From the NCBI GenBank assembly GCA_025056155.1, contig JANWWL010000004.1:1-64000 (forward strand): DNA of 64,000 nt, read 5' to 3'. The notes under the pieces were generated by a model that searched no databases, was not told the origin of the DNA, and saw nothing but the letters and a program-made list of their open reading frames with translations. This DNA is from Sphingomonadaceae bacterium (lineage in GTDB: Bacteria; Pseudomonadota; Alphaproteobacteria; Sphingomonadales; Sphingomonadaceae). Positions 25,756 through 34,028 of the stretch are shown in pieces. Within the stretch, counting starts at the first letter, position 1. Every line of letters begins with the position of its first letter. Both the position numbers and the translations under genes were made by a program.

Positions 25756-26432
25756 GCGACGGGCTTTATTCCTTCCTCGTGTGGCTCCATCTGCTGTTGC
25801 TCGTCGTGTGGCTGGGGGGCGACATCGGCGTGTTCCTGCTGGGCCAGCATTTTCGCCGCCGGCACGCCTATGCGCTCGAGACGCGGCTGGTGTTGCTGCG
25901 CCTTCTGGTAGCGCTCGACATGGGCCCAAGATCGGCCTGGGCGCTCATGGTGCCGTCGTCGCTGTTGCTCCTCAAGTTCGGCCCCTGGTGGCCGGGCCTT
26001 CCCGATTGGCTGCTTTGGGCGGGGGTCGGGGCCGGCGTCGGCTGGCTCGCCCTCATCTGGCAGGCCCACCTCCGGCAGGGCACACCGGCTGCAGAACGTG
26101 CGCGCGCGATCGAGGGGTGGCTCAGATGGGTGCTGGCCGGCTTCTACCTGGCCCTGGGGGTCCGGTCGCTCCTCAACGGTGGCGAGCCCCTCGTGGGCTT
26201 CGTGGCGTGGAAGGCCATCCTGTTCGGCCTGATCTTCGTGGCCGCCATCCTCATCGACGTGGCCTTCCGGCCCGTGGGCCCGCAGCTGGCCGCGCTCATC
26301 GCCCAGGGCTCCTCGGATGCAACCGAAGTGCCGCTCCGCCGCACGATGGACCGCACCCGGGTCTTCGTGCTCATGGTCTATGCCCTGCTGCTGCTCGTGA
26401 GTTTCGTGGGCGTGGTGAGACCCGCGGGCTGA
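25752..26432 (+). CDS. Integral membrane protein, function unknown
   Basis: A 226-aa protein with about five or six hydrophobic segments (FLVWLHLLLLVVWLGGDIGVF, WALMVPSSLLLL, LLWAGVGAGVGWLALIW, WVLAGFYLALGVR, AILFGLIFVAAILIDVAF, VFVLMVYALLLLVSFVGVV; the core of each is shown). HLLLLVVWLGGD near the N-terminus resembles the first helix of CopD/DUF2269-type membrane proteins, where His residues can bind haem or copper, but I cannot assign the family firmly. It starts with GTG inside the DUF1330 stop. Confidence 0.7.
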   Translation: MSDGLYSFLVWLHLLLLVVWLGGDIGVFLLGQHFRRRHAYALETRLVLLRLLVALDMGPRSAWALMVPSSLLLLKFGPWWPGLPDWLLWAGVGAGVGWLALIWQAHLRQGTPAAERARAIEGWLRWVLAGFYLALGVRSLLNGGEPLVGFVAWKAILFGLIFVAAILIDVAFRPVGPQLAALIAQGSSDATEVPLRRTMDRTRVFVLMVYALLLLVSFVGVVRPAG

Positions 26433-26435
26433 GCC

Positions 26436-28511
26436 TTAGGGGCGCAACGGGTCCTGCGCGCCGGTCGGCCGCAGCGCCAGGGCCATCCGTGGCCGCGGCC
26501 CCTGGCCCGAACGGTTGAGCGATCCCGGGTCCTGGGCGTTGCGGCGCCCGTCGAACAGCGTGTCGTCGGGCCGGCGCGCGGCGTGCGCCAGCCGCCGGGC
26601 GAGGCTCGCCAGTCGCCGGCCGCGCCGGCGCGTGGCGTAGGCGCGCGGGCCGTCGAACCCCAGATCGGCCACCACCTGCACCAGCAGTTCCTTGTAGCGC
26701 GGGCCCCACGGGGCGGGGCTCGTCCAGCCGGCCGCCAGAGCGCTCAGGTGATCCTCGAGCGCGGCAAGGGTCGCGCGCAGGCGCAGGTGCCGGTGGGCGG
26801 CCCATGCCGCCGCGGCCTCGCCATGCGGGCCGGGCGCATAGGCGTCGACCAGTGCGCGGCCGGCCCGACGTCCCAGCTCGTCGAGGAACAGGACGGTCGA
26901 TGCGTCCATGTCGAGGTTGAGCCCGCCTTCGTTGGCTTCGTCGAGCCGGATCGTCACCACGCGGCCGCGGGCCGTGGGGGCGGTCACGAGCTCGTTTTCG
27001 TGCGCGTTGCGCGCGGTATCGACGATGGCCGTCAGGAATCCGGGAAGCGACAGCCCATCAGGGTCCACGCGCCATTCGGGAGCCGTCCGGTCGGCGACGT
27101 GGGCGGCGTCGACGGCGGCGAAGTCGATGCGGTCGGCCTCCGGGGGGTTCGGCGTCGGGGCGTCCCGCCGCAGGCCCGCCAGGTTGATCCCGAAGGTGGG
27201 TCTTCCTGGCAACGGCGTGTCGAACACGCTGATGGGGAAATTGGACGTGATTCCGCCGTCCGAGAAGAGACACGGGCGCAGGTGGGGCCGGCCGTCCGGG
27301 TCGCGTTCGCCGAGGCCCGTCCGGTCGTCATGGCGCCACGCGTAGAGTCGCACGGCGGACAGCAGCAGGGGAAAGCTGAGCGACAGCCGGACCCCCAACA
27401 GCACCGGCAGATCCTCAGGATGCGGCAACCGGTACCAGGTTCGCCCGTGAAGCCTGATCGTGGCGCTGGCCGCCACGTCCGCTCGGCCGTCCGCGCGGTG
27501 TCGCTCCGCCGTCCGCTGGGCGGCCTGCACCATGGCCGCCACCACCGGTCGGGGCAGCACTTGGACGAGCTCATCGGCCTGGAAGTAGAGCCTGAGACCC
27601 GGCTTCTCGAGAAAGGGGAAGCGGTGCGGGACCTGATGCGAAAGGTTGGTCGTGGTCAGCACCAGGTCGATTGCCCGATCGGGCCGCCACGCCTGGGCGC
27701 CAGGCGCCGCCGCGTCGCTCTGCGGGCCGCCCCGCCAAAGGTCGCCCATGGTAAGCGGCCGGTCGAGCGGCAGGCCCGCCGCTTGCTGGATCTTGAGGTG
27801 GATCCAGTCGACCAGCGCCCCCTGGGTCAGCACGTCGGCCGGGGTGGGAGGCCCGCCCTCCCACAAGGCCGGGGCCACGCCGGTGCACAACCCGAAGCCG
27901 TTGGCCTTCAGCTGGCCCGGCAGACCGCGCAGCCACCTCCAGCCGGCCGCACCGAGCACGACGGCGAACGCCCCGAAGACGGCCAGGGCCGCGGTCGCGA
28001 AGGCGAGCACCAGAAGCAGGACGCCAGCCAGCCCCGGTCCCGCCCCGGCAAATCCCCTGGCGAGCGCCCAGGGGACGATGAGGAACAGCCCCGCGAGCGC
28101 CAGGGCCACCCCAAGCCAGGGCCCGCCCAGCCGGCGGCCCACCTCCTGCCAAAGCCAGGTGGAAAGCCCGTCGCGGACCCCCCGGCCCAGCACCGCCCAC
28201 AGGAGGCCCGACAGGGGCTCGAGCCCTGGGGCCGCCTGGAACAGGCGGCGAAAGCTCGTGCCATCCGCGTGGGCCCGCCCGCCCGCCACTTCCTCCGGGA
28301 TTTCGGCCACGATCCGGGAAAAGGCGTCGGGCACGCCGTTGCCCACGCCATACTGCGCGGCCGCCGCCACGCCGGCTGCGATGGCCCCGGCGGAAGCCCC
28401 GCCGATGGCGCGGAAGCGATACCGCCGCGAAAGCTCCACGAGCGCTCCGGGATAGACGACGCCCGACGTCACCCCGCCGCGCAGCACCAGGTCGCACTCG
28501 GGTTCCGCCAC
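26436..28511 (-). CDS. Patatin-like phospholipase family protein with internal membrane segments
   Basis: A 691-aa predicted lipid acyl hydrolase. The oxyanion-hole segment LRGGVTSGVVYPGAL is at the N-terminus, the nucleophile elbow GGASAGAI (GxSxG) near residues 37-44, and the second dyad residue in SDGGITSNFPIS (DGG). Between nucleophile and Asp, at about residues 130-190, lies a hydrophobic block of two or three helices (WLGVALALAGLFLIVPWAL and the AVFGAFAVVLGAAG stretch), so the enzyme is probably membrane-anchored with its active site assembled from both sides. Its C-terminus is basic and low-complexity. ATG 28511 is the only good start. It is three bases from the convergent membrane gene and downstream of infC. 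Confidence 0.83.
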   Translation of the reverse strand: MAEPECDLVLRGGVTSGVVYPGALVELSRRYRFRAIGGASAGAIAAGVAAAAQYGVGNGVPDAFSRIVAEIPEEVAGGRAHADGTSFRRLFQAAPGLEPLSGLLWAVLGRGVRDGLSTWLWQEVGRRLGGPWLGVALALAGLFLIVPWALARGFAGAGPGLAGVLLLVLAFATAALAVFGAFAVVLGAAGWRWLRGLPGQLKANGFGLCTGVAPALWEGGPPTPADVLTQGALVDWIHLKIQQAAGLPLDRPLTMGDLWRGGPQSDAAAPGAQAWRPDRAIDLVLTTTNLSHQVPHRFPFLEKPGLRLYFQADELVQVLPRPVVAAMVQAAQRTAERHRADGRADVAASATIRLHGRTWYRLPHPEDLPVLLGVRLSLSFPLLLSAVRLYAWRHDDRTGLGERDPDGRPHLRPCLFSDGGITSNFPISVFDTPLPGRPTFGINLAGLRRDAPTPNPPEADRIDFAAVDAAHVADRTAPEWRVDPDGLSLPGFLTAIVDTARNAHENELVTAPTARGRVVTIRLDEANEGGLNLDMDASTVLFLDELGRRAGRALVDAYAPGPHGEAAAAWAAHRHLRLRATLAALEDHLSALAAGWTSPAPWGPRYKELLVQVVADLGFDGPRAYATRRRGRRLASLARRLAHAARRPDDTLFDGRRNAQDPGSLNRSGQGPRPRMALALRPTGAQDPLRP

Positions 28512-28583
28512 CCCTCAACCCCCCTTGGCTCCGGGGGGAGGGTAGAGCGGCTGCGCGCGGGAGGGAACGGCCGAACCCGAAGG

Positions 28584-29141
28584 TCAGGCGGCCTTCGGCG
28601 CCATGATCATCATCATCTGGCGGCCTTCGAACCGCGGGGCCTGCTCGATCTTGGCATATTCCTCGGCGTCCTTGCGAACGCGCTCGAGGAGTTGCCAGCC
28701 CAGCTGCCCGTGGGCCAGTTCGCGGCCGCGGAACCGCAAGGTCAGTTTGACCTTGTCGCCCTCCTCAAGGAACTTGCGCACCGCCCGCATCTTGACCTCG
28801 TAATCGTGATCGTCGATGTTCGGGCGCATCTTGATTTCTTTGATTTCCTGCGCCTTCTGGGACTTGCGCTGGGCGGCTGCCTTTTTCTGCGACTCGTACT
28901 TGTACTTGCCGACGTCCAGGAACTTGCACACCGGGGGGTCGGCGTTGGGCGAGATCTCCACCAGGTCGTATCCCGCTTCCTGCGCGGCGGCGAGCGCCTC
29001 ACGCGTGTACATGATGCCGAGGTTCTCGCCGTTTTCGTCGATCACTCGGACCCGTGGGGCCGTGATCCATTCATTGTAACGAGGCCCGTTGAACGTCTGG
29101 GGAACGGGCACGATGGCGCGGCGGCCGAACGGGGTCCTGAT
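28584..29141 (-). CDS. infC: Translation initiation factor IF-3, apparent ATC start
   Basis: IF-3 binds the 30S subunit, keeps subunits apart and checks start-codon pairing. The 185-aa product carries [18 protein letters not shown] (N-domain), the basic linker [18 protein letters not shown], and the C-domain [15 protein letters not shown] and LRFRGREL. The best start is ATC 29141: AGGAG lies eight bases before it and the frame fits. The next in-frame candidate is GTG 29111 without a ribosome site, and upstream starts would run into the pirin gene. Rare ATT/ATC starts are known for infC (ATT in E. coli, ATC in Myxococcus) and allow IF-3 to limit its own synthesis. rpmI and rplT do not follow. 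Confidence 0.88.
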   Translation of the reverse strand: MRTPFGRRAIVPVPQTFNGPRYNEWITAPRVRVIDENGENLGIMYTREALAAAQEAGYDLVEISPNADPPVCKFLDVGKYKYESQKKAAAQRKSQKAQEIKEIKMRPNIDDHDYEVKMRAVRKFLEEGDKVKLTLRFRGRELAHGQLGWQLLERVRKDAEEYAKIEQAPRFEGRQMMMIMAPKAA

Positions 29142-29206
29142 GGCTCTCTCTCCTGGCGTTGACGCGCGCAAGATATAGGCCGGCCGGACCCCGTCGGGAA
29201 GACCGT

Positions 29207-30082
29207 TCAGGGAAGGGGCTCGTCGGGCAGCGGGATCCACTCGCTCTCGTCAGGGATGCTGCCGAACCGTCCCCCCACGGGTGCCGCCGCCCGGTCGCGC
29301 GCGGCGTCCCGGATCCGCTCGGGGCGGCTGGCCACCAGGTTCCACCACAGGTGGCGCGGCCCGTCGAGCGGCGCTCCGCCCAGAGCGACGAGGAGCGCGG
29401 GGCTGCGGGCCTCGAAGCGCACGGGGGCCGCCGGCGGCAGCAGCAGGAGACCCTCGCCCGCCTGGCCGCCGGACCAGGCGACCGCGCCTGCGGCCACCAG
29501 CACCGCGCATTCACCCGCCTCCGGGACCAGGGTCCAGGCCGCGCCGTCGGCCAGTTCCACCACGGCCAGGAACCCGGGGTGGGGCATCGCAACCGGTCCC
29601 GTCACACCTTCGACCTCGCCCGCCACGACGCGCAGGCGCCGCCCGTCGTGGGCCACGATCGGGACAGCCGGCTCGTCGAAGTGGGCGAAGGCCGGCGGGT
29701 CGTCCTCGTGCGGCCGGGGCAAGGCCGCCCACAGCTGGATGCCGAACAGCCGGTGGCCCGTCGCGCGCTCGAGTGGCGGGGTGCGCTCGCTGTGCTGGAT
29801 GCCGCGGCCGGCCGTCATCCAGTTCACTTCGCCCGGGCGGATGTCGATCACCGTGCCCAGCGAATCGCGGTGGCGCAGCGCGCCCTCGAACAGCAAGGTC
29901 AGGGTCGACAACCCGATGTGAGGGTGGGGCCGCACGTCGATCCCGTGGCCTGCGGGGAAGCTCGTGGGGCCGATCAGGTCGAGGAACACGAACGGCCCCA
30001 CGGCCCGGCGGCGCGGGGTGGGCAGCACGCGACGCACGACGAAACCGCCCAGGTCGCGAGCGCGGGCCTCGATGATGTCCAT
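29207..30082 (-). CDS. Pirin family protein
   Basis: A 291-aa bicupin. The N-terminal cupin holds the metal-ligand pattern [12 protein letters not shown] and [18 protein letters not shown], as in pirins that bind Fe or Zn and in some cases act as quercetin dioxygenases or redox sensors. The C-terminal cupin is degenerate, as usual. It begins [21 protein letters not shown] (the core VRRVLP is typical). ATG 30082 follows GGGAG. It is upstream of infC by 65 bases on the same strand and divergent from the LuxR-type gene. Confidence 0.88.
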   Translation of the reverse strand: MDIIEARARDLGGFVVRRVLPTPRRRAVGPFVFLDLIGPTSFPAGHGIDVRPHPHIGLSTLTLLFEGALRHRDSLGTVIDIRPGEVNWMTAGRGIQHSERTPPLERATGHRLFGIQLWAALPRPHEDDPPAFAHFDEPAVPIVAHDGRRLRVVAGEVEGVTGPVAMPHPGFLAVVELADGAAWTLVPEAGECAVLVAAGAVAWSGGQAGEGLLLLPPAAPVRFEARSPALLVALGGAPLDGPRHLWWNLVASRPERIRDAARDRAAAPVGGRFGSIPDESEWIPLPDEPLP

Positions 30083-30230
30083 GTCCGTCGTCTCCCGCCC
30101 TGGCCCCGGGGCCTCGCGGAGGCTCGGGTGCCGCACCGCCCGAACGCGCGTGCCGACACGATCCCGACGCAGCTGACACCGCGCGTCCGCGTCATTAACT
30201 TCAGGGGGCCGCTGTGCAAAGGTGGACCCG

Positions 30231-30851
30231 GTGAGCAAGTCGCCCCGACCGAAAGACCCGGACCTGGCCGCGCGCATCGCCCGGCTGACGCCGGGCCAAC
30301 GCGCCTGCCTTGACCTCGTCGACGAGCATGCCACGTCGAAGGAGATCGCACGGCAGCTTGGCATCTCGCGGCATACCGTGGATGCTCGGCTTCGCCAGGC
30401 CATGCAGATCCTGGGAGTGGCCACCCGGCGCGAGGCGGCGATCCTGTGGCGCGCCGCCCAGGAAGGTTATCAGCCGTTCGCATATCAATCGTCGCGCCTT
30501 GCCCAGGCCGGTACGACGGGGGACGAGCCGGGTCATGAGGCGCGGTTGGCGGCAGACGGCGCGGAGGACACGGGTGGCTCCGAGCCTCCGCACCCGGGCA
30601 CCTACCCCCAGCTTCCTGCCCAGGGGGGAACGCAACCGAGGGTGGCGGATGCGGCGGTGTGGACCTGGCCGACCGTCCCGCCGACTGCCGGCGACCTGCG
30701 GACGCGCGCGCCTCTGCGGCTATGGGGTGGCGTCAACGACCTCTCCCCTGGCCAGCGCCTGGCCGGCATCCTGGTCGTCACGCTCCTGGCCATGCTCGCC
30801 TTCGGCGTGCTCCTGTCGGGGATGGCAGCGCTCACGCAGCTGCGCAGCTGA
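30231..30851 (+). CDS. LuxR-type HTH regulator with a C-terminal membrane anchor
   Basis: A 206-aa protein whose N-terminal 75 residues form a LuxR/GerE helix-turn-helix: LTPGQRACLDLVDEHATSKEIA and LGISRHTVDARLRQAMQILG (cores TSKEIA and SRHTVDARL). No receiver or autoinducer domain is present. A Pro/Gly-rich linker follows, then one hydrophobic segment (LAGILVVTLLAMLAFGVLLS) near the C-terminus, suggesting a membrane-tethered regulator. GTG 30231 has AAAGG eight bases upstream and is preferred to GTG 30222. A candidate promoter, CTGACA-N17-TAACTT, is at 30173-30201. It is the first gene of a same-strand cassette ending with a RadC-like gene. Confidence 0.8.
   Translation: MSKSPRPKDPDLAARIARLTPGQRACLDLVDEHATSKEIARQLGISRHTVDARLRQAMQILGVATRREAAILWRAAQEGYQPFAYQSSRLAQAGTTGDEPGHEARLAADGAEDTGGSEPPHPGTYPQLPAQGGTQPRVADAAVWTWPTVPPTAGDLRTRAPLRLWGGVNDLSPGQRLAGILVVTLLAMLAFGVLLSGMAALTQLRS
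30466..30493 (+). repeat. 28-bp similar segment, copy 1
   Basis: This stretch inside the LuxR-type gene (GTTATCAGCC then GTTCGCATATCAA) is about 85 % identical to 32462-32489 at the end of the RadC-like gene, with GTTCGCATATCAA identical. Both encode a GYQxFAYQ peptide in one frame, but in copy 2 that frame is not the one used by the RadC-like gene. Confidence 0.4.
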
Positions 30852-30923
30852 AGTCGGTCAGGTCCGCTCCTGTCACGTCGGCACCGCGGCCGCCGCGCGC
30901 GTCGGCCGCCGAGGAGGAACCCC

Positions 30924-31280
30924 ATGACTCGTCATCGTCGTGAGATCGCCCAGCAGCTCGCCACCGGACTGTTCGACGCCGAAATCGCCATCGACCAGGC
31001 GCTGGCCAAGGCGGCCGCCCTCATGAGCACCATGCCCACGGCCCGGCTCGATGCCCGAGTGTCGGCCACCGTGGGGCAGCCTGCCGTCGACCACGTCGCC
31101 GCGGCCATCGCGGCCCTTTCCGCGGCGCGGGCCGAGATGGTGAAGGCCCATCACGCCTTCGCCGATCTCCAGGCGCAGTTCGGCCTGGGCGCCGTGAACT
31201 TCGGCGCAGGGTTCATCAAGCCCGAGTATCCCAAGGAAAATCGCGCGCTGCACGTCGTCGAGGCGCCGCGCGCGGCGTAA
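30924..31280 (+). CDS. Conserved hypothetical protein in LuxR/RadC cassette
   Basis: A 118-aa soluble, mostly helical protein: HRREIAQQLATGLFDAEIAI, KAAALMSTMPTARLDARVS, DHVAAAIAALSAARAEMVKAHH, then LGAVNFGAGFIKP near the end. I recall similar unknowns beside LuxR-type genes in sphingomonads but know no function. A very strong ribosome site (GAGGAGGAA) precedes ATG 30924, suggesting high expression relative to its neighbours. No enzymatic motif, Cys cluster or membrane segment is visible. Confidence 0.72.
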   Translation: MTRHRREIAQQLATGLFDAEIAIDQALAKAAALMSTMPTARLDARVSATVGQPAVDHVAAAIAALSAARAEMVKAHHAFADLQAQFGLGAVNFGAGFIKPEYPKENRALHVVEAPRAA

Positions 31281-31362
31281 GGGCGTTGGGATCGTGGCCG
31301 GCCGAGTCGGAACGGCCGGCCATTTCCCCATCGGCAACCGGCGGCGGGAGGGCGCCTCTGGG

Positions 31363-31773
31363 ATGCTGACCGCGGCATTCTTCTATCTGTGCCTCTCGGT
31401 CGTGGTGGCCGTGGCCCTCTGGCGCGGGCGGCGCGACGAGCGGTTGGGTGCCTTGGCCGTCACGGGCGCGGCACTCGCCTCGCCGTTCGTCGTCGACCAG
31501 CGTTTCACGGGGCGCGAAACGTGGCTCCTGCTCATCGACCTGGCCCTCTTCGTCGTCCTTGGAATGATCGCGCTGCGCTCGAACCGCTTTTGGCCGCTAT
31601 GGGCGGCAGGCTTCCAACTGGGGGCATTGGCCGTGCACGTCGCGGCAGGTCAGCTGCGCGACCTGGTACCGGCCGCCTACGCCGAAACGCTGGCGATCTG
31701 GTCCTATGCCGTGCTGGCTGCCCTGCTGGTCGGCAGCTTCGAGGCGTCGCGGCGGGAGGCGGACCGGTCATGA
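31363..31773 (+). CDS. Small membrane protein in LuxR/RadC cassette
   Basis: A 136-aa protein with four predicted membrane helices: FFYLCLSVVVAVALW, LAVTGAALASPFVV, LLLIDLALFVVLGMIAL and LAIWSYAVLAALLVGSF. No family is recognised. ATG 31363 has GGGAGG upstream and removes an unlikely polar extension that stays open to 31294. Its stop overlaps the start of the RadC-like gene as ATGA, so the two are translationally coupled. Confidence 0.68.
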   Translation: MLTAAFFYLCLSVVVAVALWRGRRDERLGALAVTGAALASPFVVDQRFTGRETWLLLIDLALFVVLGMIALRSNRFWPLWAAGFQLGALAVHVAAGQLRDLVPAAYAETLAIWSYAVLAALLVGSFEASRREADRS

Positions 31774-32498
31774 GGGCCGGCAGCGGTTCGCCAGCCTGCG
31801 ACCTGAGGTGCGAGGACGGGCTGGCGTCGGCGCCCGACCCGCGCGACCGGTGGCTCCTCATGCGCCTGTTGGCCATTGGCCAGAGCACCCCGCGCTTGGC
31901 CGACCGGCTGCTCGCCGAGCGCGGGACGCTGGGCGGCGTGCTGGCGCTATCAGACGAGCGGCTGCGCCAGATGGGGACCGACCCCAACGGGATCACCATC
32001 CTGGGCCTGTTGCGCGAGGCGATCGCTTCGGTGCTCGAGCCGCGTCACTTCCCGCGCCCGCGAGTCGACTCGCCCGAGACGGTGGTGCGGATGCTGTTCG
32101 GAGCCATGGCGTGGCGCTCGACCGAAGAGGCGCGGGCCGTGTTCCTGGATCCGCGCCAGCGGCTGCTGCGCGTCGAGACCGTGGGGCTGGGGGGGCCGCT
32201 CTGGGCGTCGGTGCAGCCACGCGAGATCGCGCGGCGCGCGCTCGAATTGTCGGCGGCCGCCGTGGTGTTGGTGCACAACCACCCCTCGGGCGATCCGACG
32301 CCGTCGTCCGAGGACGTGGAGATCACCCATCGGCTGCGCGCGGCACTCGCCACGCTCGACATCGCGCTGCTCGACCATCTGGTCCTGGCGAGCGGCGGAT
32401 GGGCGAGTGCAGCGGCGCTCGAATCGTCGGTCCGTCCCCCGCCGCTCGCGAAGGGGGAGGGGATATCAAGGGTTCGCATATCAACCGTCCGCACTTGA
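31770..32498 (+). CDS. RadC-like JAB/MPN domain protein
   Basis: A 242-aa protein with an N-terminal helix-hairpin-helix-like region (LLAIGQSTPRLADRLLAERG) and a C-terminal JAB domain. The metalloprotease-type motif is VHNHPSGDPTPSSED near residues 168-182, with an upstream Glu-rich segment and the linked PREIARRALELSAAAVV. Compared with canonical RadC, which I expect to read GTVDHTPVYPREV, the middle part is diverged (GLGGPLWASVQPREI), so this may be a second, specialised copy. JAB proteins of this type are frequent on mobile and defence-related loci but their biochemistry is unsettled. It is coupled to the small membrane gene. Confidence 0.82.
   Translation: MRAGSGSPACDLRCEDGLASAPDPRDRWLLMRLLAIGQSTPRLADRLLAERGTLGGVLALSDERLRQMGTDPNGITILGLLREAIASVLEPRHFPRPRVDSPETVVRMLFGAMAWRSTEEARAVFLDPRQRLLRVETVGLGGPLWASVQPREIARRALELSAAAVVLVHNHPSGDPTPSSEDVEITHRLRAALATLDIALLDHLVLASGGWASAAALESSVRPPPLAKGEGISRVRISTVRT
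32462..32489 (+). repeat. 28-bp similar segment, copy 2
   Basis: Partner of 30466-30493. It lies at the very 3' end of the RadC-like gene, where an adjacent frame reads GYQGFAYQPSALEG, similar to GYQPFAYQSSRLAQ of the LuxR-type protein. Confidence 0.4.
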
Positions 32499-32585
32499 GG
32501 GGCGGGCGGATGCCGGGTCAGATGGAGGGGCTTCCGGGCCCCCCGTCCTGACCGGAAGCTCTGGCGCGCGGTCTGGCCGCCGGAC

Positions 32586-32631
32586 GGTGGCGGTGGCGCC
32601 GAATTCGGACCCTGCGGGCGCCACCGCCACC
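32586..32631. terminator. Bidirectional terminator hairpin between radC-like gene and rho
   Basis: GGTGGCGGTGGCGCC (32586-32600) is perfectly complementary to GGCGCCACCGCCACC (32617-32631), a 15-bp stem with a 16-base loop, placed between two convergent genes. CTACTTT follows on the plus strand. Confidence 0.75.
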
Positions 32632-32674
32632 CCTACTTTGCGCACGCCCGCCCGCGTTGGGAAGGGGGGTAGGC

Positions 32675-33931
32675 CTACTGGTTCATGGACGCGAAGAAAT
32701 CGGCGTTCGTCTTCGTGTCCTTCATCTTGTCAAGCAGGAACTCGATCGCGTCCACGGTCCCCATCTGCATGAGGATCCGCCGCAGCACCCACATCTTGGC
32801 CAGCGTCGCCTTGTCGACCAGCAACTCCTCCTTGCGGGTGCCGGACTTGCCCACGTCGATGGCGGGAAAGATCCGCTTGTCGGCCACCTTCCGGTCGAGC
32901 ACGATTTCGGAATTCCCCGTTCCCTTGAACTCCTCGAAGATGAGCTCATCCATCCGGCTGCCGGTGTCGATGAGCGCCGTGGCTATGATCGACAGCGAGC
33001 CTCCCTCCTCGATGTTGCGGGCCGCCCCGAAGAAGCGCTTCGGCCGCTGCAGGGCATTCGCATCGACCCCGCCCGACAGCACCTTGCCCGAAGAGGGCAC
33101 GACCGAATTGTAGGCGCGCGCCAGGCGCGTGATGGAATCGAGAAGGATCACCACGTCCCGCTTGTGCTCCACCAGGCGCTTGGCCTTCTCGATCACCATC
33201 TCGGCCACCTGCACGTGCCGGGCGGCGGGCTCGTCGAAGGTCGAGGAAACCACCTCGCCTTGGACCGAGCGCTGCATGTCGGTCACTTCCTCGGGCCGCT
33301 CATCGATGAGCAGCACGATGAGGTAAATCTCCGGATGGTTGGCCGAAATGGCCTTGGCGATGTTCTGTAACAAGACGGTCTTGCCCACCCGCGGCGGTGC
33401 GACGATGAGCGACCGTTGGCCCTTGCCCTGCGGCGCGATGAGGTCGATGACGCGAGCCGACTTGTCCTTGGACGTCGGATCCTCGATGTCGAGCTTGAGC
33501 TTCTCGTCGGGATAGAGGGGGGTGAGATTGTCGAAGTTGACCCGGTGGCGCAGCACCTCGGGGTCGTCGAAATTCACCCGGGCCACCCGCACCAGACTGA
33601 AGTAGCGCTCGCCATCCCGAGGGGCGCGGATTTCCCCCTCGATCGTGTCGCCCGTCCTCAAGCCGTACCGGCGCACCTGGGCTGGGCTCACGTAGATGTC
33701 GTCCGGCCCGGCCAGGTAGTTGGCGTCAGATGCCCGCAGGAACCCGAAGCCGTCGGCCAGCACCTCGATCGTGCCCGAGCCCGTGATCTCCTCGCCCTTT
33801 TCGGCCAGCGCTTTCAGGATGCCGAACAACAGATCCTGCTTGCGCAGCGTGGACGCCTGTTCCACACCCAGCTGTTCGGCCATTCCGACGAGTTCGGCCG
33901 GAGTCTTTTTCTTCAGGTCGAGAAGATGCAA
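32675..33931 (-). CDS. rho: Transcription termination factor Rho
   Basis: Hexameric RNA-dependent ATPase that releases RNA polymerase. The 418-aa product has the N-terminal [16 protein letters not shown] helix domain, the RNA-binding cold-shock-like fold ([20 protein letters not shown]), Walker [13 protein letters not shown], Walker [15 protein letters not shown] and the R-loop/secondary site [20 protein letters not shown] (cores shown). TTG 33931 gives the normal alphaproteobacterial start ([14 protein letters not shown]) and length. No strong Shine-Dalgarno precedes it, and in-frame ATGs at 34003/34006 would add an atypical tail of 25 residues. About 97 bases of leader separate it from the DUF2189 gene. 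Confidence 0.95.
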   Translation of the reverse strand: MHLLDLKKKTPAELVGMAEQLGVEQASTLRKQDLLFGILKALAEKGEEITGSGTIEVLADGFGFLRASDANYLAGPDDIYVSPAQVRRYGLRTGDTIEGEIRAPRDGERYFSLVRVARVNFDDPEVLRHRVNFDNLTPLYPDEKLKLDIEDPTSKDKSARVIDLIAPQGKGQRSLIVAPPRVGKTVLLQNIAKAISANHPEIYLIVLLIDERPEEVTDMQRSVQGEVVSSTFDEPAARHVQVAEMVIEKAKRLVEHKRDVVILLDSITRLARAYNSVVPSSGKVLSGGVDANALQRPKRFFGAARNIEEGGSLSIIATALIDTGSRMDELIFEEFKGTGNSEIVLDRKVADKRIFPAIDVGKSGTRKEELLVDKATLAKMWVLRRILMQMGTVDAIEFLLDKMKDTKTNADFFASMNQ

Positions 33932-34028
33932 CGGGCGGCTCGGCGATGGCTGCAACGAGGTGGAAACGAGCGGGAGACGACCGCATCCCGCCCCCACTCC
34001 CATCACCTAGGAAACGCGGTTCCGGGAA

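Noticed and set aside
26583-29162. Long plus-strand open frame across the patatin and infC
   Set aside because: It crosses two real genes in antisense, is rich in R, G, P, Q and H, and shows no recognisable domain.
31770-32498. Calling the JAB protein the housekeeping RadC
   Set aside because: The middle of the domain is diverged from canonical RadC and it lies in a special cassette, so a gene symbol was not assigned.
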